A DNA stretch of 64,000 nt, taken from contig NZ_MUKA01000001.1 in NCBI RefSeq assembly GCF_002150735.1, positions 1 to 64,000 on the forward strand, read 5' to 3'. Both the position numbers and the translations under genes were made by a program. How positions within the stretch are numbered: the first letter of the stretch is position 1; every line of letters begins with the position of its first letter. The stretch comes from Streptomyces africanus. Lineage in GTDB: Bacteria > Actinomycetota > Actinomycetes > Streptomycetales > Streptomycetaceae. The notes beneath the pieces are model-generated. The model made no database searches. It was not told where the DNA came from and was given only the letters and a program-made list of their open reading frames with translations. Below, piece after piece: positions 17,374-26,100 of this stretch.

Positions 17374-20300
17374 TGACGTTCCAGGTAAGTGCAAACCCGG
17401 CCTCTCTGTCGCAGCAGCGGATTTGGTTTACTGAACAGTTGCTGCCCGGGACCTCCAGGAACAACCTGTGTGTGCAGTTCGTCGTACACGGCAAGCTGGA
17501 TGTTCCGACTCTCGAGCGCGCGGTCAACGACGTTATCGAACGGCATGAGGTCCTGAGAACCAGATTCGGGATCATGGGTGATGCCCTCGTCCAGGATGTG
17601 CTGGACGAGGCCCGAGTTACTGTGCAAAAGCTTGACGCAGCCGATGAAGAATCTGTCTTCGCCAGAGCAGCGGAACTTGCCCGAGAGCCATTCGATCTGA
17701 GCGACGCGCCTTTGGTGCGTGCAGGCCTGGTGCAGGGCAGCAGTGGCACCAGAATTCTGGTGTTCGCGCTTCACCACGCGGTGGCTGACGTCCGGTCTCT
17801 GGACATCTTTCTGCGTGAGGTCATGGAGCTTTACCGAAAGGACAGGGCAGACGGCGTCCCGGACCTGCTTGATCTGCCGCCGACCCGCTTCGTCGACTTC
17901 GCGACATGGCAGCGTGAGTGGGTGAATACGCCGCAGGCCAGCGAACGACGGGCAGCACAGATACGCGAGCTTTCGGGATTCCCTGCTGTGGTCGACCTTC
18001 CGGTCGACCGCCCTCGGCCAGCCGTGCAGACGTTTGCAGTGGCGTCTTCGCACTTTCGTACCTCATCATCTCTGACACGCAAGCTCGAGAAGGTGACGCG
18101 AGAGCACGGAGCAACCCTCCAGACGATGGTTCTGGCTTCGTTCTCGGCAGTTCTGAGTCTCTGGTCGAGGCAGTCACGGCTACTGGTGGCGACCCCGGTA
18201 GCCAACCGCTCGGTTGAAAACGAACGGCTGGTCGGCCCCTTCGAGAACACCCTCGTGATCCCGACTGATATGGCTGGAGACCCATCTTTCGCCGCGTACC
18301 TCGAGCGCGTACGTGACGTGCACCGGAGAGCTGCGTCAGAGAACGTCCCATTCGAGGATATTGTCGACGGTATTGCGCCCGAGCGCAGCCTGTCTTATAA
18401 CCCGCTGGTGCAGGTGATGGCGGCATTCGAAGAAGCCTCCGTGCTTCATACGGAACTTCCCGAGGCCGAATTGGAACTGATCGACAATCAGACGGGAACC
18501 TCACAGTTCGACCTGGTACTCAAAGTCACCCCGCTCGGCGGCGGCCTGGACTGCCGGCTTCAGTATTCGACCGATCTCTTCGACCAGGACACAGCGGAGC
18601 GGTTCATCAGGCATCTGCGGCGGCTGTGGGAGGTTGTCGCCGCCAGACCAGATGCCAGTGTCGGGAGTATCGACCTGGCGGACCTGGAGGAGCGGGCGGT
18701 GCTCTCCACACTGGGCACAGGCCCCACGCGCCCGGTCGATCCCCGCGCGCTCCCTGTCAGGCTGTCCGAGACAGCGCGCAGTCGACCAGACGCCGTTGCG
18801 GTGAAGGCATCCGACGGCAACTACACATACGCGCAGCTCATCGAGCGAGCAGAGACGATCGGTGCGGCACTGACGGCCCGTGGGCTGCGGCCGGGCGATC
18901 TGGTCGGCGTAGCTCTTCCGCGCGGCCGCGACCTGCCGGCAGGTCTGCTCGGCGTCTGGGCTGCAGGAGGATCCTACGTACCACTTGACCCTGCGTACCC
19001 CAGAGCCCGGCTGGAGCACATGACGCAGGACGCAGGCATCAAGGTCCTGCTGAGCACTTGCGACCTCGCGGACCGCATCCCTGTGCCCACAGATACTGAA
19101 GTGCTGGTGTTGGACGAACCTGCTTTCCCGCTCCCAGCCGGGAAGTCGACCCCCGTGACATGCGGCGACCACGTGGCCTACGTGATTTACACTTCCGGCT
19201 CGACCGGCCGCCCCAAGGGCGTGATGGTCAACCATAAAAGCCTCGGGAACCTTCTGGACGACTTCATGTCCGAGTCCGGGTTCGGTACGCGCGACCGGAT
19301 GCTTGCACTGACATCCTTGTCCTTCGACATCGCAGGGCTGGAACTCTGGCTCCCGCTGCTGGCCGGAGGAACACTGGTGATCGGGCCGCCAGGTGTCGGC
19401 GGCGACCCGGAGCGGCTGCACAAACTTCTCTCCGACGAGAAAGTCACGGTGGTGCAGGCCACTCCGGCGACCTGGAAGCTCTACGCCTCGTCCCACCGCG
19501 TCGCGCCGCCTGCGCTACGGCAGATATGGAGTGGCGGCGAGCACTTGCCGCACTCGCTCGCCCGGGCGCTGACCGCGATGGGGCCCGAAGTGCACAACCT
19601 TTATGGACCGACGGAGACCACCATATGGTCGACGCGGGCAGTGCTGCGCCGGCTCGACAGCGTTACCGGAATCGGGCGGCCCATTTCCAATACTCGCCTG
19701 TTCGTCGTCAATGCCGACGGCCTGCAGGTCCCCATGGGGATACCTGGAGAGTTGTGCATCGGCGGTGCGGGGCTGGCGCTGGGCTACCTCGGCCGCCCCG
19801 ATCTGACCGCACAGCGGTTTGTCGATATCGAAGGGCTGCCCGTCTACCGCACCGGAGACCTCGTCAGGTGGCGTTCCGACGGGAATCTCGAGTATCTCGG
19901 GCGTCTCGACGACCAGGTGAAGATCCGTGGGCACCGAGTGGAACCCGGGGAAGTCGATGCCGTGGCCCGAGCCTGCCCTGACGTCCGGGACGCCAGCACG
20001 CTGGCCGTGACGACCTCCGCAGGAGAGGAGCAGTTGGTCACCTTCGTGACGCCGGGGAAGGGCGCGGATCAAGCCGATAACACCACAGAGGACTGGCGCG
20101 CCATCTGGGAGAACGCCTATGCCGAAGGCGAACCTGCCGAAGAAGATGACTTCAATCTGAAGGGCTGGCAGAGCAGCTATTCCAAACAGCCACTGCCAGA
20201 GGCGGAGATGCGGGACTGGGTGACGCAGACCGTTGACAGAATCGCTGGAACGGGCGCTCGCACCTTCGCGGAGATCGGCTGCGGCACCGGATTGCTGCTG

Positions 20301-21704
20301 CTGCGCTTGGCTCCTGCGGCCGACCGCTATCTGGGTATCGACTTCTCCGCAGAAGCCATTGGTCATGTGAAGAGTGCGGTCGCCCGGCGAGGGCTCAGCG
20401 GCCGGGTGCGGCTGGCCACGGCAGCTGCGCTGGAGATCGGGGACGTCGCCGACGGAGAACTCTTCGATTGCGTAGTGATCAACTCCGTTGCCCAGTATTT
20501 TCCTGGCCGGGACTATCTCACGGAAGTGTTGACCGAAGCGAGCAAAATCATTGTTCCTGGCGGACATATTTACGTCGGCGACCTGCGGAGCCTGAAACTC
20601 GCAGAGGCGTTCCATATTAGTGTGCTGGAAATGGATGACCGGCTAGGAGCCGAGGAATTGCGCATCCTCGCTGCACGGCACGCACTGGAGGACGATGAGC
20701 TCCTCATCGACCCCGGGTACTTCGCAGAGCTTCAAGACGCGCTTCCTGCGGTGACCGGGATTCAGGTATCGCTCAAGGCCCCCGGATACGACAACGAGAT
20801 GACGCGCTTCCGCTACGACGTCCTGCTGAAGATCGGTGGGGAGGTACCGGATCGGCCGCAGCCCTGTGAGTACCTCGACTGGGAGGTCTCCGACCTTGAG
20901 GGCCTGGACGGACTGCTCGGCGCGTCGAGTTCCGCCGCGGTCGTCGTCGACGGCATTCCGAATGCCCGCGTCGCACGCTTCGCCCAGCTCGCGTCGGGTG
21001 ATGAGATGCCCCACTTCACGTGCTTGCCGGAGGAACTTGACGAAGTGGCGGCTCGGCATGGCTGGGACACTCGGCATGCCTGGTCCTCTCGCCTCCCGCA
21101 GCAAGGACGCATTCGAACGACCTTCACTCACCGGAGCCGGTGGAGCGGACACTTCATTCACGAGCGGCCGACGATCGACGGGCCGACGAACAACGACCCT
21201 GGGCAGGGAGCTCGGCTGCAGGTGCTGAAACACAGTGCGCGAGCCTTCCTGCGGCAGAGTCTGCCCGAATACATGGTGCCGAACCGGGTACTGACCTTGC
21301 CGGCATTTCCTCTGACCCCGAACGGGAAGACCGACCGGAATGCCTTGAAGGCCATCGCTCGACAGCAGGTTTCCAGTACGGATCACGTCCTTCCAAGTGG
21401 ACCTGTTCAAAATCTTCTGCACGAGATCTGGTGCGAAGTACTGAACGTCTCTCGAGTCAGCGCTACGGAGAATATCTTCGACGTCGGCACCACATCCCTG
21501 CTTGTGGTGCGGATACGCCAGGAACTACGTGATCGGCATGGCATCGATATCCCACTGACTTCCTTCTTCACCTATCCGACGATCTCGTCACTCGCTCAGA
21601 CTCTCGACCCGGAAATGGAACGTCACTACTCCGACGGTCGGCCTGCAAGCCCTCGTGCGCAAAATGCCACAGCTGCGCGGCGTCGGCAGCGCCGTCGGCA
21701 GTGA
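17373..21704 (+). CDS. NRPS module C-A-N-methyltransferase-PCP, predicted Gly/sarcosine
   Basis: A 1443-residue NRPS. The C domain (1-430) has HHAVADV (His134, His135, Asp139; the usual Gly is Val). The A domain (about 460-890) has YTSGSTGRPKG at 606 and YGPTETT. Its hand-read specificity code, DILQWGLIWK, is one change from codes I know for glycine. An N-methyltransferase (about 900-1230, EIGCGTG from residue 967) sits between motifs A8 and A10 as in other N-methylating modules, so the unit should be sarcosine. The PCP has Ser1375 in DVGTTSLL. There is no thioesterase, and the C-terminus is a short Arg-rich tail ending about 10 bp before an IS relic, so the 3' end may have been truncated. 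Confidence 0.9.
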   Translation: MTFQVSANPASLSQQRIWFTEQLLPGTSRNNLCVQFVVHGKLDVPTLERAVNDVIERHEVLRTRFGIMGDALVQDVLDEARVTVQKLDAADEESVFARAAELAREPFDLSDAPLVRAGLVQGSSGTRILVFALHHAVADVRSLDIFLREVMELYRKDRADGVPDLLDLPPTRFVDFATWQREWVNTPQASERRAAQIRELSGFPAVVDLPVDRPRPAVQTFAVASSHFRTSSSLTRKLEKVTREHGATLQTMVLASFSAVLSLWSRQSRLLVATPVANRSVENERLVGPFENTLVIPTDMAGDPSFAAYLERVRDVHRRAASENVPFEDIVDGIAPERSLSYNPLVQVMAAFEEASVLHTELPEAELELIDNQTGTSQFDLVLKVTPLGGGLDCRLQYSTDLFDQDTAERFIRHLRRLWEVVAARPDASVGSIDLADLEERAVLSTLGTGPTRPVDPRALPVRLSETARSRPDAVAVKASDGNYTYAQLIERAETIGAALTARGLRPGDLVGVALPRGRDLPAGLLGVWAAGGSYVPLDPAYPRARLEHMTQDAGIKVLLSTCDLADRIPVPTDTEVLVLDEPAFPLPAGKSTPVTCGDHVAYVIYTSGSTGRPKGVMVNHKSLGNLLDDFMSESGFGTRDRMLALTSLSFDIAGLELWLPLLAGGTLVIGPPGVGGDPERLHKLLSDEKVTVVQATPATWKLYASSHRVAPPALRQIWSGGEHLPHSLARALTAMGPEVHNLYGPTETTIWSTRAVLRRLDSVTGIGRPISNTRLFVVNADGLQVPMGIPGELCIGGAGLALGYLGRPDLTAQRFVDIEGLPVYRTGDLVRWRSDGNLEYLGRLDDQVKIRGHRVEPGEVDAVARACPDVRDASTLAVTTSAGEEQLVTFVTPGKGADQADNTTEDWRAIWENAYAEGEPAEEDDFNLKGWQSSYSKQPLPEAEMRDWVTQTVDRIAGTGARTFAEIGCGTGLLLLRLAPAADRYLGIDFSAEAIGHVKSAVARRGLSGRVRLATAAALEIGDVADGELFDCVVINSVAQYFPGRDYLTEVLTEASKIIVPGGHIYVGDLRSLKLAEAFHISVLEMDDRLGAEELRILAARHALEDDELLIDPGYFAELQDALPAVTGIQVSLKAPGYDNEMTRFRYDVLLKIGGEVPDRPQPCEYLDWEVSDLEGLDGLLGASSSAAVVVDGIPNARVARFAQLASGDEMPHFTCLPEELDEVAARHGWDTRHAWSSRLPQQGRIRTTFTHRSRWSGHFIHERPTIDGPTNNDPGQGARLQVLKHSARAFLRQSLPEYMVPNRVLTLPAFPLTPNGKTDRNALKAIARQQVSSTDHVLPSGPVQNLLHEIWCEVLNVSRVSATENIFDVGTTSLLVVRIRQELRDRHGIDIPLTSFFTYPTISSLAQTLDPEMERHYSDGRPASPRAQNATAARRRQRRRQ

Positions 21705-21711
21705 GCTTCTT

Positions 21712-22060
21712 CAGCGGTGGGGTCTTCTCGGTGAGGGTGGGTTCCTGCGGGGGCCTGCGTTGGCGGCCGGCTGCCCGGTTCGGTGACCATCTGCAGGTTC
21801 GCCCGGTGCCGGCGGTGCTTGGCCGAGTAGTCGGCCGGTGCGTCGCCGACCCGGTCGTACTCGGCGAGTGTGCAGTCCAGCAGGACGGAGGCCGCCTCGG
21901 CCTTGCGCAGGATCTTCAGCAGACCCGGTGCGCGTTCGACGGGCTGGTGGATGACCGCGCTGGTGTAGGCGTGGGCGGTGGACTCGCTGATCCCGAAGCC
22001 GGCAGAGATCTTCGCATGGGGCAGGTCGAGTGCGGCAGGACGGATGACCAACGAGGCCCC
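21712..22060 (-). pseudogene. IS5-type transposase relic A
   Basis: Minus-strand fragments read KISAGFGISESTAHAYTSAV, then LLDCTLAEYDRVGDAPADYS and SAKHRRHRANLQMVT. These match the middle of a DDE transposase with an HTH_Tnp_4-type region. The start and end are missing. A shorter relic of the same family lies in the same orientation at 42085-42350. Confidence 0.8.
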
Positions 22061-22241
22061 CGAGTGGCGTGGTTGAGGAGAGCGGAAGATTCCAGATGAG
22101 AGAGCGGTACACCGCATCTCATCCCGCCTGCCCCACCCCGCACGATCAGCCGGAGGCTGCCCGAGTCGCACGAACGGACGACAGCATCACGGACATCAAC
22201 TCCCCTGCCGTCGTCCAAGCGCTCGTTCTCCTGCCGTAGTT

Positions 22242-22251
22242 GAAGCGCTTC
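22242..22251. promoter_or_regulatory. Perfect GAAGCGCTTC palindrome upstream of the LmbU-like gene
   Basis: A ten-base perfect palindrome, 132 bp before the second AAGCGCTT copy and about 320 bp upstream of the regulator gene. It belongs to the same motif family as the sites at 10850, 22374 and 47186. Confidence 0.5.
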
Positions 22252-22319
22252 GACACTGATCGAGAGTTGAGGCTCGTATCGTTCAACTTGCCTGGAGATA
22301 CTGGGTGGTTCAGCCTGCA

Positions 22320-22530
22320 ATGTCCCCTTGACAAGCCTGAACCTCGGTGTGAATCTTGCTCCGATTCAGTATTCAAGCGCTTCCGGGCCAAGGGGAACCG
22401 AGGCGGTTGGAGGGCTGGTGGTCGACGGCTCGCGGCGGCCTGCTCGGTGGCGCCCAGGAGTTCGAGTGGCGGAAGGTGCGGGGCGCCTGCCTGTACACGC
22501 GAGGTCGAACGCCCTGGTCTGGATGACACC
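22320..22530 (+). repeat. Promoter plus 5'-gene cassette, copy 2 of 3
   Basis: Repeats the start region of the C-domain gene: TTGACA at 22328, GAATCT 17 nt later, AAGCGCTT at 22375-22382, an AAGGGGA ribosome site and TTG at 22407. The similarity runs through the first roughly 35 codons and on past a frameshift to the shared GGTCTGGATGAC. Confidence 0.85.
22407..22526 (+). pseudogene. Truncated copy of the C-domain gene 5' end (39-codon ORF)
   Basis: The TTG start and ribosome site of the 10882 gene are preserved, and the encoded LLGGAQEFEW matches its PLGGAQEFEW. After about 30 codons a short insertion shifts frame, and the ORF stops at 22526, although DNA similarity continues. It ends 45 bp before the LmbU-like start. 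It is a duplication relic, but with an intact start it could still be translated as a leader of the regulator gene. Confidence 0.7.
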
Positions 22531-22571
22531 CGAAGGTCGGACGATGTACGGAGAGAGCCCAGGGGGTAACA

Positions 22572-23306
22572 ATGCGTAAAACCGCCAGCTTGGTAGGCCA
22601 GACCCCGCGACATATGGCAGCAGGAGCCGCGCGGCCGACGCGAGGTTCAGGTGTTCAGCTGCACAAAGCTGGCTTGCTGTTCACGGCCAAGCAGAGCTTC
22701 CGTACCTGGGAAGAGCTCGGTACCGAACTGTTCTCTTTTGCCGACTCCTCCACCTGGTGGATCGCCGATTGGCTGGTTTATGGAGAGTCCGTGTTCCATG
22801 ACCGCTACGAGGAAGCCATCAAGCGAACGTCGCTCAGTTACCAGACTCTGCGCAACTACAGCTGGGTTGCGCGCGCCTTTCCGTTGTCCCGCAGGCGTCA
22901 AGGTCTGAGCTTCAGCCACCACCTCGAAGTTGTGGCACTGGAGGAACCGGAGCAGGACTACTGGCTGCGGAAGGCGCAAGAACTGGGCTGGAGCAGGAAC
23001 AAGCTGCGTCGGGAAATTCGCAGCAGTCTGCTCATGCGGCAGAGCGAGCTGACGCAGTCGGGCGCCGGGTGCAACGAGGAGTCAAGTGGCACCGCCCGCA
23101 CAGCAGCCGGGTCCACGTCGACGTTGCTCCTGCCCGACGCCACCTCCACGGCCGAAGCCCGCTCGCTGATACTTCAGTTCTCAGCCGATGAACTGGCAGG
23201 GATGGGGAGGGCCGCCAGGAGGGACAGTGAGTCGGTCGAGGCCTGGGTGGCGAAGATCGTACGGCGCGCCATCGACTGTTCAAATGAGCCAAGAACGCAG
23301 AGCTGA
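22572..23306 (+). CDS. LmbU-family pathway-specific transcriptional regulator
   Basis: A 244-residue protein resembling LmbU/NovE-type activators of antibiotic clusters. The conserved block spans about residues 50-150: FADSSTWWIADWLVYGE, TSLSYQTLRNYSWVARAF, SRRRQGLSFSHHLEVVAL and WSRNKLRREIR. These proteins lack a standard HTH signature but bind palindromic DNA. The C-terminal 90 residues are low-conservation, ending in a helix (LILQFSADELAGMGRAARR). The ATG follows AGGGGGT. It is the only regulator gene I recognise inside the cluster. Confidence 0.8.
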   Translation: MRKTASLVGQTPRHMAAGAARPTRGSGVQLHKAGLLFTAKQSFRTWEELGTELFSFADSSTWWIADWLVYGESVFHDRYEEAIKRTSLSYQTLRNYSWVARAFPLSRRRQGLSFSHHLEVVALEEPEQDYWLRKAQELGWSRNKLRREIRSSLLMRQSELTQSGAGCNEESSGTARTAAGSTSTLLLPDATSTAEARSLILQFSADELAGMGRAARRDSESVEAWVAKIVRRAIDCSNEPRTQS

Positions 23307-23337
23307 GACTTCCTTCGAGGCGTGCAGGCCCTGACTT

Positions 23338-23356
23338 GAGGGAAAGGATCTCCCTC
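23338..23356. terminator. Small hairpin between convergent genes
   Basis: GAGGGA and TCCCTC form a 6-bp stem with a 7-nt loop 32 bp after the regulator stop and upstream of the convergent methyltransferase end. It is a weak terminator candidate without a T-tract. Confidence 0.35.
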
Positions 23357-23567
23357 CCGGCGCCCGGGAACGGCACGCTCTTCAGCCTCGGCCGGCTGCT
23401 TGCCGATCATCACGCCGGGTGAGACCTGGGCCCACGTCGTGTGAGGAGTACGGGCGGTCGGCGGCGGTACGGTCGATCGGAGGTTGAAAGACCTCACTGC
23501 AGACTGTGGCTACGCTGCCGTTCGCCCTGTGCAAGCTCGTTATCCGGTCCGAGCCGCATGAGCGGGT

Positions 23568-24299
23568 TCAAGATGCGGAGCCAGATCCAGCTGTATGCGC
23601 GCCACCGGCGTGGACCGCGAAAAGGCGCGCATCGAAATAGTCGTCATCTGGTGATTGCACCACGGGGCCGAAGGGCACCCACGGCGCTCGCCCTTCGACG
23701 ACGGGAACGAGAGCCCGCCCCACCAGGCAGATGACGGCCGCTCGCGGGACGCGCGCAAGGGAGCGCTCGATATTTTCCAGCACCTGTTCTGCCACAGTCG
23801 AACTGAAGGGCTCATAGAAGTAGAACACTCCCGCATCGTCTGGGATTTCAAATTCTTCGGCACTCTGGTGGCATATGTCGATATCGTTGCACCTCTTTGA
23901 AGTGGAGTCATATTGCATCACATTTTGTGCGGCGATATTGCAGAGATGCCCGGAAAGCTCGACCCCGATGATTTTCTTGAATGGGAATTCAGAAGCCACG
24001 AGAAGCGCACGGCCCTTACCGGAGCCGAAATCGATGAACGTCACCTCCTCGTAGTTGACGGGAACCTGTGATATCACCGTCCTTAGGGTTCCAGTAGGCG
24101 ATGGGGAGTATCGATAGTTGTTAAGCAGGTCGAAATTGTCGGCCTCGCCGGCGTCCCAGCTTTCGAAGGGAGTACTTGTTTCGACTCCGAAAGAAGTGTC
24201 GAAGCTGTCGATCTGGTCGATCTCTGCGACCTTGGCGTCGAATGCTTCCTGGACTTCCAGGTAATCGAGGAAGTTCTGCCGTTTATCCTTGTCAGTCAC
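23568..24299 (-). CDS. Class I SAM-dependent methyltransferase
   Basis: A 243-residue enzyme. FIDFGSGKGRALLVAS (about residues 82-97) is the SAM-binding motif I, GVELSGHLCNIAAQN motif II, and YFYEPFSS a motif IV-like segment. The substrate is unknown; it may N- or O-methylate the product. The GTG at 24299 was chosen over an upstream ATG because AGGAGAG lies 6 nt before it and the upstream extension is not conserved-looking. It is one of the most AT-rich genes of the window, pointing to foreign origin. It is divergent from the acyl-ligase operon. Confidence 0.8.
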   Translation of the reverse strand: MTDKDKRQNFLDYLEVQEAFDAKVAEIDQIDSFDTSFGVETSTPFESWDAGEADNFDLLNNYRYSPSPTGTLRTVISQVPVNYEEVTFIDFGSGKGRALLVASEFPFKKIIGVELSGHLCNIAAQNVMQYDSTSKRCNDIDICHQSAEEFEIPDDAGVFYFYEPFSSTVAEQVLENIERSLARVPRAAVICLVGRALVPVVEGRAPWVPFGPVVQSPDDDYFDARLFAVHAGGAHTAGSGSAS

Positions 24300-24523
24300 T
24301 GCACTCTCCTGGAAATTTCTAGGAATTCCATCTGAGGCCAATGGAATGTTTTTTATTGCGTACCAGGCCTGACGAGTCACCGTCCGGGTAAGTCTTATTG
24401 TTTCGCGGCGGATCGGGCGAAGCAAGCCATCGGGCTATTGATTGCGTGGTTGTGCAGGCGTTTGCATTGCTCGTGGCAGATCCGGTCAGCCCGTTCCGGC
24501 CGATGGCAAGAACACGCTTCATC

Positions 24524-24550
24524 GCTTGTCTCGCCGGCGGGACAAGCTCG
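24524..24550. promoter_or_regulatory. Palindromic regulator site, copy 2 (LmbU-like candidate)
   Basis: GCTTGTCTCGCC at 24524-24535 is followed directly by GGCGGGACAAGC at 24536-24547, a 24-bp palindrome with one T-G mismatch. Its centre is CGCCGGCG. It lies between the divergent methyltransferase (24299) and acyl-ligase (24745) genes and matches the site at 14808-14832 in 22 of 25 bases. Confidence 0.7.
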
Positions 24551-24744
24551 GCGTGCCGCTCCATGCGTGCTGGCGTCAAGTAGCCTCCGCAGCCAGTTCG
24601 CGCTTAGATATGTCCGATCTGCTGGAGAGATTTCATGCCTAGAACACGGCGTGCCGATCTTTTGCAGACGAGTCCTGAATTCCAACCTCGTCGAGCTCGG
24701 CGCAGTCCCGCTGGAAGCAAAAACATGACAATGGGGGAGGCGCG

Positions 24745-26100
24745 ATGGATTGGCTGTTGTCGCAACTGCAGGGTCGATCTGGCGCTGAGGCCATGGTCGG
24801 GCACGGCGGTAGGGTCACGTACGCCGAACTCGCGGAGCGGACCACCGGCTGGCTGGCGGAGCTGACCCGGCTCGGAGTAGCGGCAGGCGAGAGTGTGGCA
24901 GTCGTCGGGAACGCCTCACCGAACATGGTCGCGCTCTTCGTGGCACTCGCCGTCCGAGGCGCTGTCGTGGTTCCCCTCGCCCCCGCCGATCCGCCGAGGG
25001 AGCAGCGGGAGCGCCGGATCGCGGCTGCGCATGCGACCCGTGTCGTCGAGTTCAGCGGTCCGGATGAGTGGACTGTTCGGACCGTAGTGGCACCGGACGC
25101 GCCAACGCCACGCCTTCTGGCCGAGCTCGCCAGAAGCGGAGAGGCTGGGCTGCTGCTGTTCTCCTCAGGCTCGACGGGCGAGAGCAAGGCTGTCCTGCTC
25201 TCGCTTCCGCGGCTGCTCGACGGCTTCCGTGCATCGTCGCGCCCTCGGCGAACGCTGCAGTTCATGGCGCTCGACCACATCGGTGGAGTCAATACGTTGT
25301 TCCGCTCGCTCGTCGCTGGCGGCACGGTGGTCACCGAGCCGCAACGCACGCCTCAGCATGCGTGTGAGGCCATTCACCGTCATGGCGTCCAGGTTCTACC
25401 GACCACGCCGACCTTCCTCAACATGTTGCTGCTTTCCGGCGCTTATCGGAATTACGACCTGTCCTCGCTCGAGCTGATCACCTACGGCACGGAGCCCATG
25501 CGCGAGATCACCCTCGCGCACGCGGCCAGAGTGTTCCCTCATGTGAGGTTCAAGCAGACCTACGGTCTTACCGAGACCGGCATCCTGCCCACGCGGTCGA
25601 TCTCGTCGAACTCGTTGCAGATGGACGTCGGGGGGCGGGGATTCCGGACGAAGGTGCGTGACGGGGTGCTCTGGATCAACTCACCGAGCGCCATGCTCGG
25701 GTACCTCAACGCGCCCAGTCCGTTCGACGAGGAAGGGTGGCTCAACACCGGAGACGCGGTCGAAGTGGCCGAGGACGGGACTCTCCGCGTACTCGGGCGG
25801 CTGTCGACGCTGATCAATGTAGGTGGAGAGAAGGTGTCTCCGGCCGAGGTCGAGAATGTGCTGCTCCGGGCCGGCAATGTCTCCGACGTCATCGTGACCG
25901 GACGGTCGAACGCCGTCACCGGGCAGATCGTCACGGCCACAGTCGAGCTGGTCGAGCCGGAGGAGAAGAGGGCGCTGAACCGTCGGCTGCGCCAGTTCTG
26001 TACCGAACACCTACCGCCCCACAAGGTTCCGGCCGTCATCACCGTCTCGGACACTTCGTTGCATGGCGAGCGATTCAAGCGCATGGGGGGTGCCGTATGA
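24745..26100 (+). CDS. Acyl-AMP ligase (ANL superfamily), probable starter loader
   Basis: A 451-residue adenylate-forming enzyme. LLLFSSGSTGESKAV is the phosphate-binding loop, QTYGLTETG motif A5, GWLNTGD A7, LGRLSTLINVGGEKVSP A8, and GERFKRMGG carries the C-terminal Lys. MALDHIGGVNTL at the acyl pocket is typical of ligases for carboxylic acids rather than alpha-amino acids. It probably adenylates a starter acid and loads the ACP encoded two genes downstream. The ATG follows GGGGGAGG. It is the first gene of the seven-gene right-hand operon and overlaps the SDR start by 4 nt. Confidence 0.85.
   Translation: MDWLLSQLQGRSGAEAMVGHGGRVTYAELAERTTGWLAELTRLGVAAGESVAVVGNASPNMVALFVALAVRGAVVVPLAPADPPREQRERRIAAAHATRVVEFSGPDEWTVRTVVAPDAPTPRLLAELARSGEAGLLLFSSGSTGESKAVLLSLPRLLDGFRASSRPRRTLQFMALDHIGGVNTLFRSLVAGGTVVTEPQRTPQHACEAIHRHGVQVLPTTPTFLNMLLLSGAYRNYDLSSLELITYGTEPMREITLAHAARVFPHVRFKQTYGLTETGILPTRSISSNSLQMDVGGRGFRTKVRDGVLWINSPSAMLGYLNAPSPFDEEGWLNTGDAVEVAEDGTLRVLGRLSTLINVGGEKVSPAEVENVLLRAGNVSDVIVTGRSNAVTGQIVTATVELVEPEEKRALNRRLRQFCTEHLPPHKVPAVITVSDTSLHGERFKRMGGAV

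Noticed and set aside
17373..21704. Negamycin- or actinomycin-like pathway suggested by sarcosine
   Set aside because: No hydrazine-forming, phenoxazinone or other signature genes for those compounds are present; sarcosine alone is not diagnostic.
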